From the NCBI GenBank assembly GCA_964368645.1, contig CAYJBY010000014.1, forward strand, positions 1 to 64,000: a stretch of DNA of 64,000 nt, given 5' to 3'. The DNA is from JAEDHM01 sp964368645 (GTDB lineage: Bacteria; Bacillota; Clostridia; Christensenellales; CAG-1252). Of this stretch, positions 57,701 to 60,700 are shown one piece after another (the first letter of the stretch is position 1; every line of letters starts with the position of its first letter). The position numbers were made by a program, and so were the translations under genes. The notes under the pieces are model-generated. The model had not been told where the DNA came from. It saw nothing but the letters and a program-made list of their open reading frames with translations, and did no database searches.

Positions 57701-60700
57701 ACCTAATCGACGAGCAAATTACCGACGTTAAGGTGTCGGAAAACAACGACGGTTTCGATATCTCAATCAGCGCGTACGAATCCTCCTACGTGGACTATTA
57801 CTACCAGCGTATGTATTCGTTAATGTATGATATGTTCGCAGGCGAAACGTCCTTGGTTCAGGACAGAATGGAGAGCTTTATCCAAAAATCTTCCACGATG
57901 ATCCGTAACAAGCAGGTATATGACGAAATCTTCGAGGGTGACGAAAATATCGTTGACGAGCGCACGATAATCGCCGCACGTCTTAACTACAACGCAATGC
58001 CCGACGAGATTAAGAAGATAGTTTCTTTCGATTACTATATCGACCTAGCCGAGGCAAAAATCGTTGATATGCTGACTAATGCCATAGCGGTTAATCTGAC
58101 GGCTCCCTTGTATGCGCCGAGCATCGAAATGATAGGCGATATCTATTACATTTACGGTATATACGCAAATATGACCGAAAGAGGTAAAAGCTTCGTTTAT
58201 TCGATAATCACCGATCTGAAAACCGATGTTGACGCAATAAACGTCACCGAACAGCAAGTCAGAGACCGCATACAGAATACGCAGTACACCACGTCAACGG
58301 AAGCCAGCGTTGAAAACATAACCTATGCGCGTTTGCTTTACGAAAGATTTAAGGCTAATAACCCCTATACCGAGATAGACACCTTGATTAACTTGGAGGG
58401 TGCGGAAAACGCCTTGATCGAGTCTTACACCAGTAACATTCTGGGTGCTTTGCCTGTAGCCTCGTTAGATAATACCTATGCGCTGGCTAACGCTAAATAC
58501 TGGTTTAACAAGATGTCTGCCGTGGTGCAGAATCAGGCAAACAACGCCTACACGCTGAAGGAGAACCAGCATAACAACCTGTTCGACGTCGATATAACCT
58601 CCAGTATTCTTCGCGATGAGGAATATCTTACCATAGCCACGGCTTGGTATAAGGCATTACCTCTCAGCTCGCAGATGTACGTCAACTACGATAATATTTT
58701 GACAACGCTTCAGGCGGAGTACATAATGTTGCGTATCGCGATGCTGCCTGCGACCGTTACCGTCAACGGCATGCCTACTGTTTCTAATACCGTAAGCGGC
58801 TTGGATATTTTCAATTATAACTATGCACGCGCGGCGTTTGACAACTCTCCCGCAGAGGTGTGCGTTATGGTGAATAACCTAACTACACTGGAAGACTTTG
58901 CCGCGGCGATTGCAGCCTTGGATGGCGCGGTTGACGCAGATACGATTATTCAGGCAATACTGGCTATTCCGATGAGCGTAACGCTTGCTAACCTTACTCA
59001 GATTACCACCGCTCGCAGTGCGTACGACGCAGGCACAGACGCGGCGCGCAGTACCGTGGCGGCTACGACGTACAACGGGGAGATTTCCTGTTACGATTAC
59101 CTGCTCAACGCGGAAGCAAGAGCAGTCGAGCTGATGCTTGCAGAATATCAGACGGTAGCCAGCTTTGGTAACGATGCCACTCCGCAGGAAAGACGCGATG
59201 ACGTTATCAGACTGTTCGTCTATTATCACGCCTGCAATACGGTGCTGACTGACGCTATTAAGGTGACCTTACCCAATATCGAGCTGTTTATCGCCAGTGT
59301 GTACAGCAGGTTGCGCGAAGACATCAAGTCTTTGGCAATAACCGCCAAGTCCGAGTTTGTGGCGTACGGCGATTATATCCTGCTCCAGCCCGAGAATATT
59401 ACTATTTACGATGACGAACCGAAACGTGTTTCCAACGTATCCGCAACCAACGCCAACATTGTTTGGACGAGATTAGAGTCCGACAACTACAGCTTGGAAA
59501 CCGACGCGATAGGCACCTCGGGCGTTACCAATATTCCTGCGCAGATTATGCCGTTACCCGTGCGTGTTTACGTCGGTACCAACAACAACGGCAAGATTTA
59601 CGACGGTGAAACTTTGGTTCACAATATGACGGCGGAACAGCACGTCAGCACCGCCTATACCTATGTAGATGATGACGAGGTTGTCCACCTCGGCTGGGAC
59701 GACGTTATCGACTCCATTAACGCGATTGTCGATACTAACGGCATACCCGTACTTAACGCAATTACCGACTTGGTGGAGGGTAACTTCCTTGTAGCCAACG
59801 TATCCATCGCAGGCTACAATTACAGGAACGAGTACGTTGACGGTGTAACCGACGCAAGTATCAACGAAGGACAACAGCACCATAACTATATCGTTTACTC
59901 TCAGACTGACGCAGTGGCAGGGGATACCTTCGTGTTCCGTACCTATGACGCAGACGGCTACAGTAACTACGATTTCGTAATCGACGACGGCTTACTGGTG
60001 TTTGACAGTTATACCGTTCAGACTGATCTGACTATTACCGAACAGCCTGCGGAAACACTTGTAATCAATTCCGTTATGTACAACGTGGGCGATACCGTAC
60101 CTGCTTTAACCGTGCTGAATAACGAACAGTATAACCTCTTAGGCACTGCGGATAAGGCTTTCGTAAAGGGTAACTTCGGCACTTATAACAAGATGAACAC
60201 CGATACTACCACCGTCCTTGAGATTTACGACGGTGTGGTGGGTGCGCACGAATTTGAGGAATCGAAATATACGATATCCAAGCGCCAGCTGACGGTGGAA
60301 TACAATAATTTGCTACAGAGTTGGCAACAGTCGGCGCAGACTATAGGCATTAATGCGCTTAAGGATACGTTAGCCGACGACGAGACTAACAACATTACGG
60401 CGGAGGAATTTAACCGTCTGATGTATCAGGATAACTTCTTCGATTCTCAGTTCAACGTACTTACGGGCGATTCCTCGGCGATAACCGTTTATAACAACTG
60501 GATGGATTATATCAGCAGTGTAGCGGTTACGCTGACGGGGGCACCGTCCGCAACATTGACTGTCGGAGGCGTGACCTACGGCATCGGCAATACTATACCT
60601 AAGGGCACAGTGCTTTCTATGGCGCAGTATTTGAGTTTGGCAACGGCGGACAAGGCGGGCTTTATACCCTATAACGGCTTTGTCAATACCTACGGCGTAG

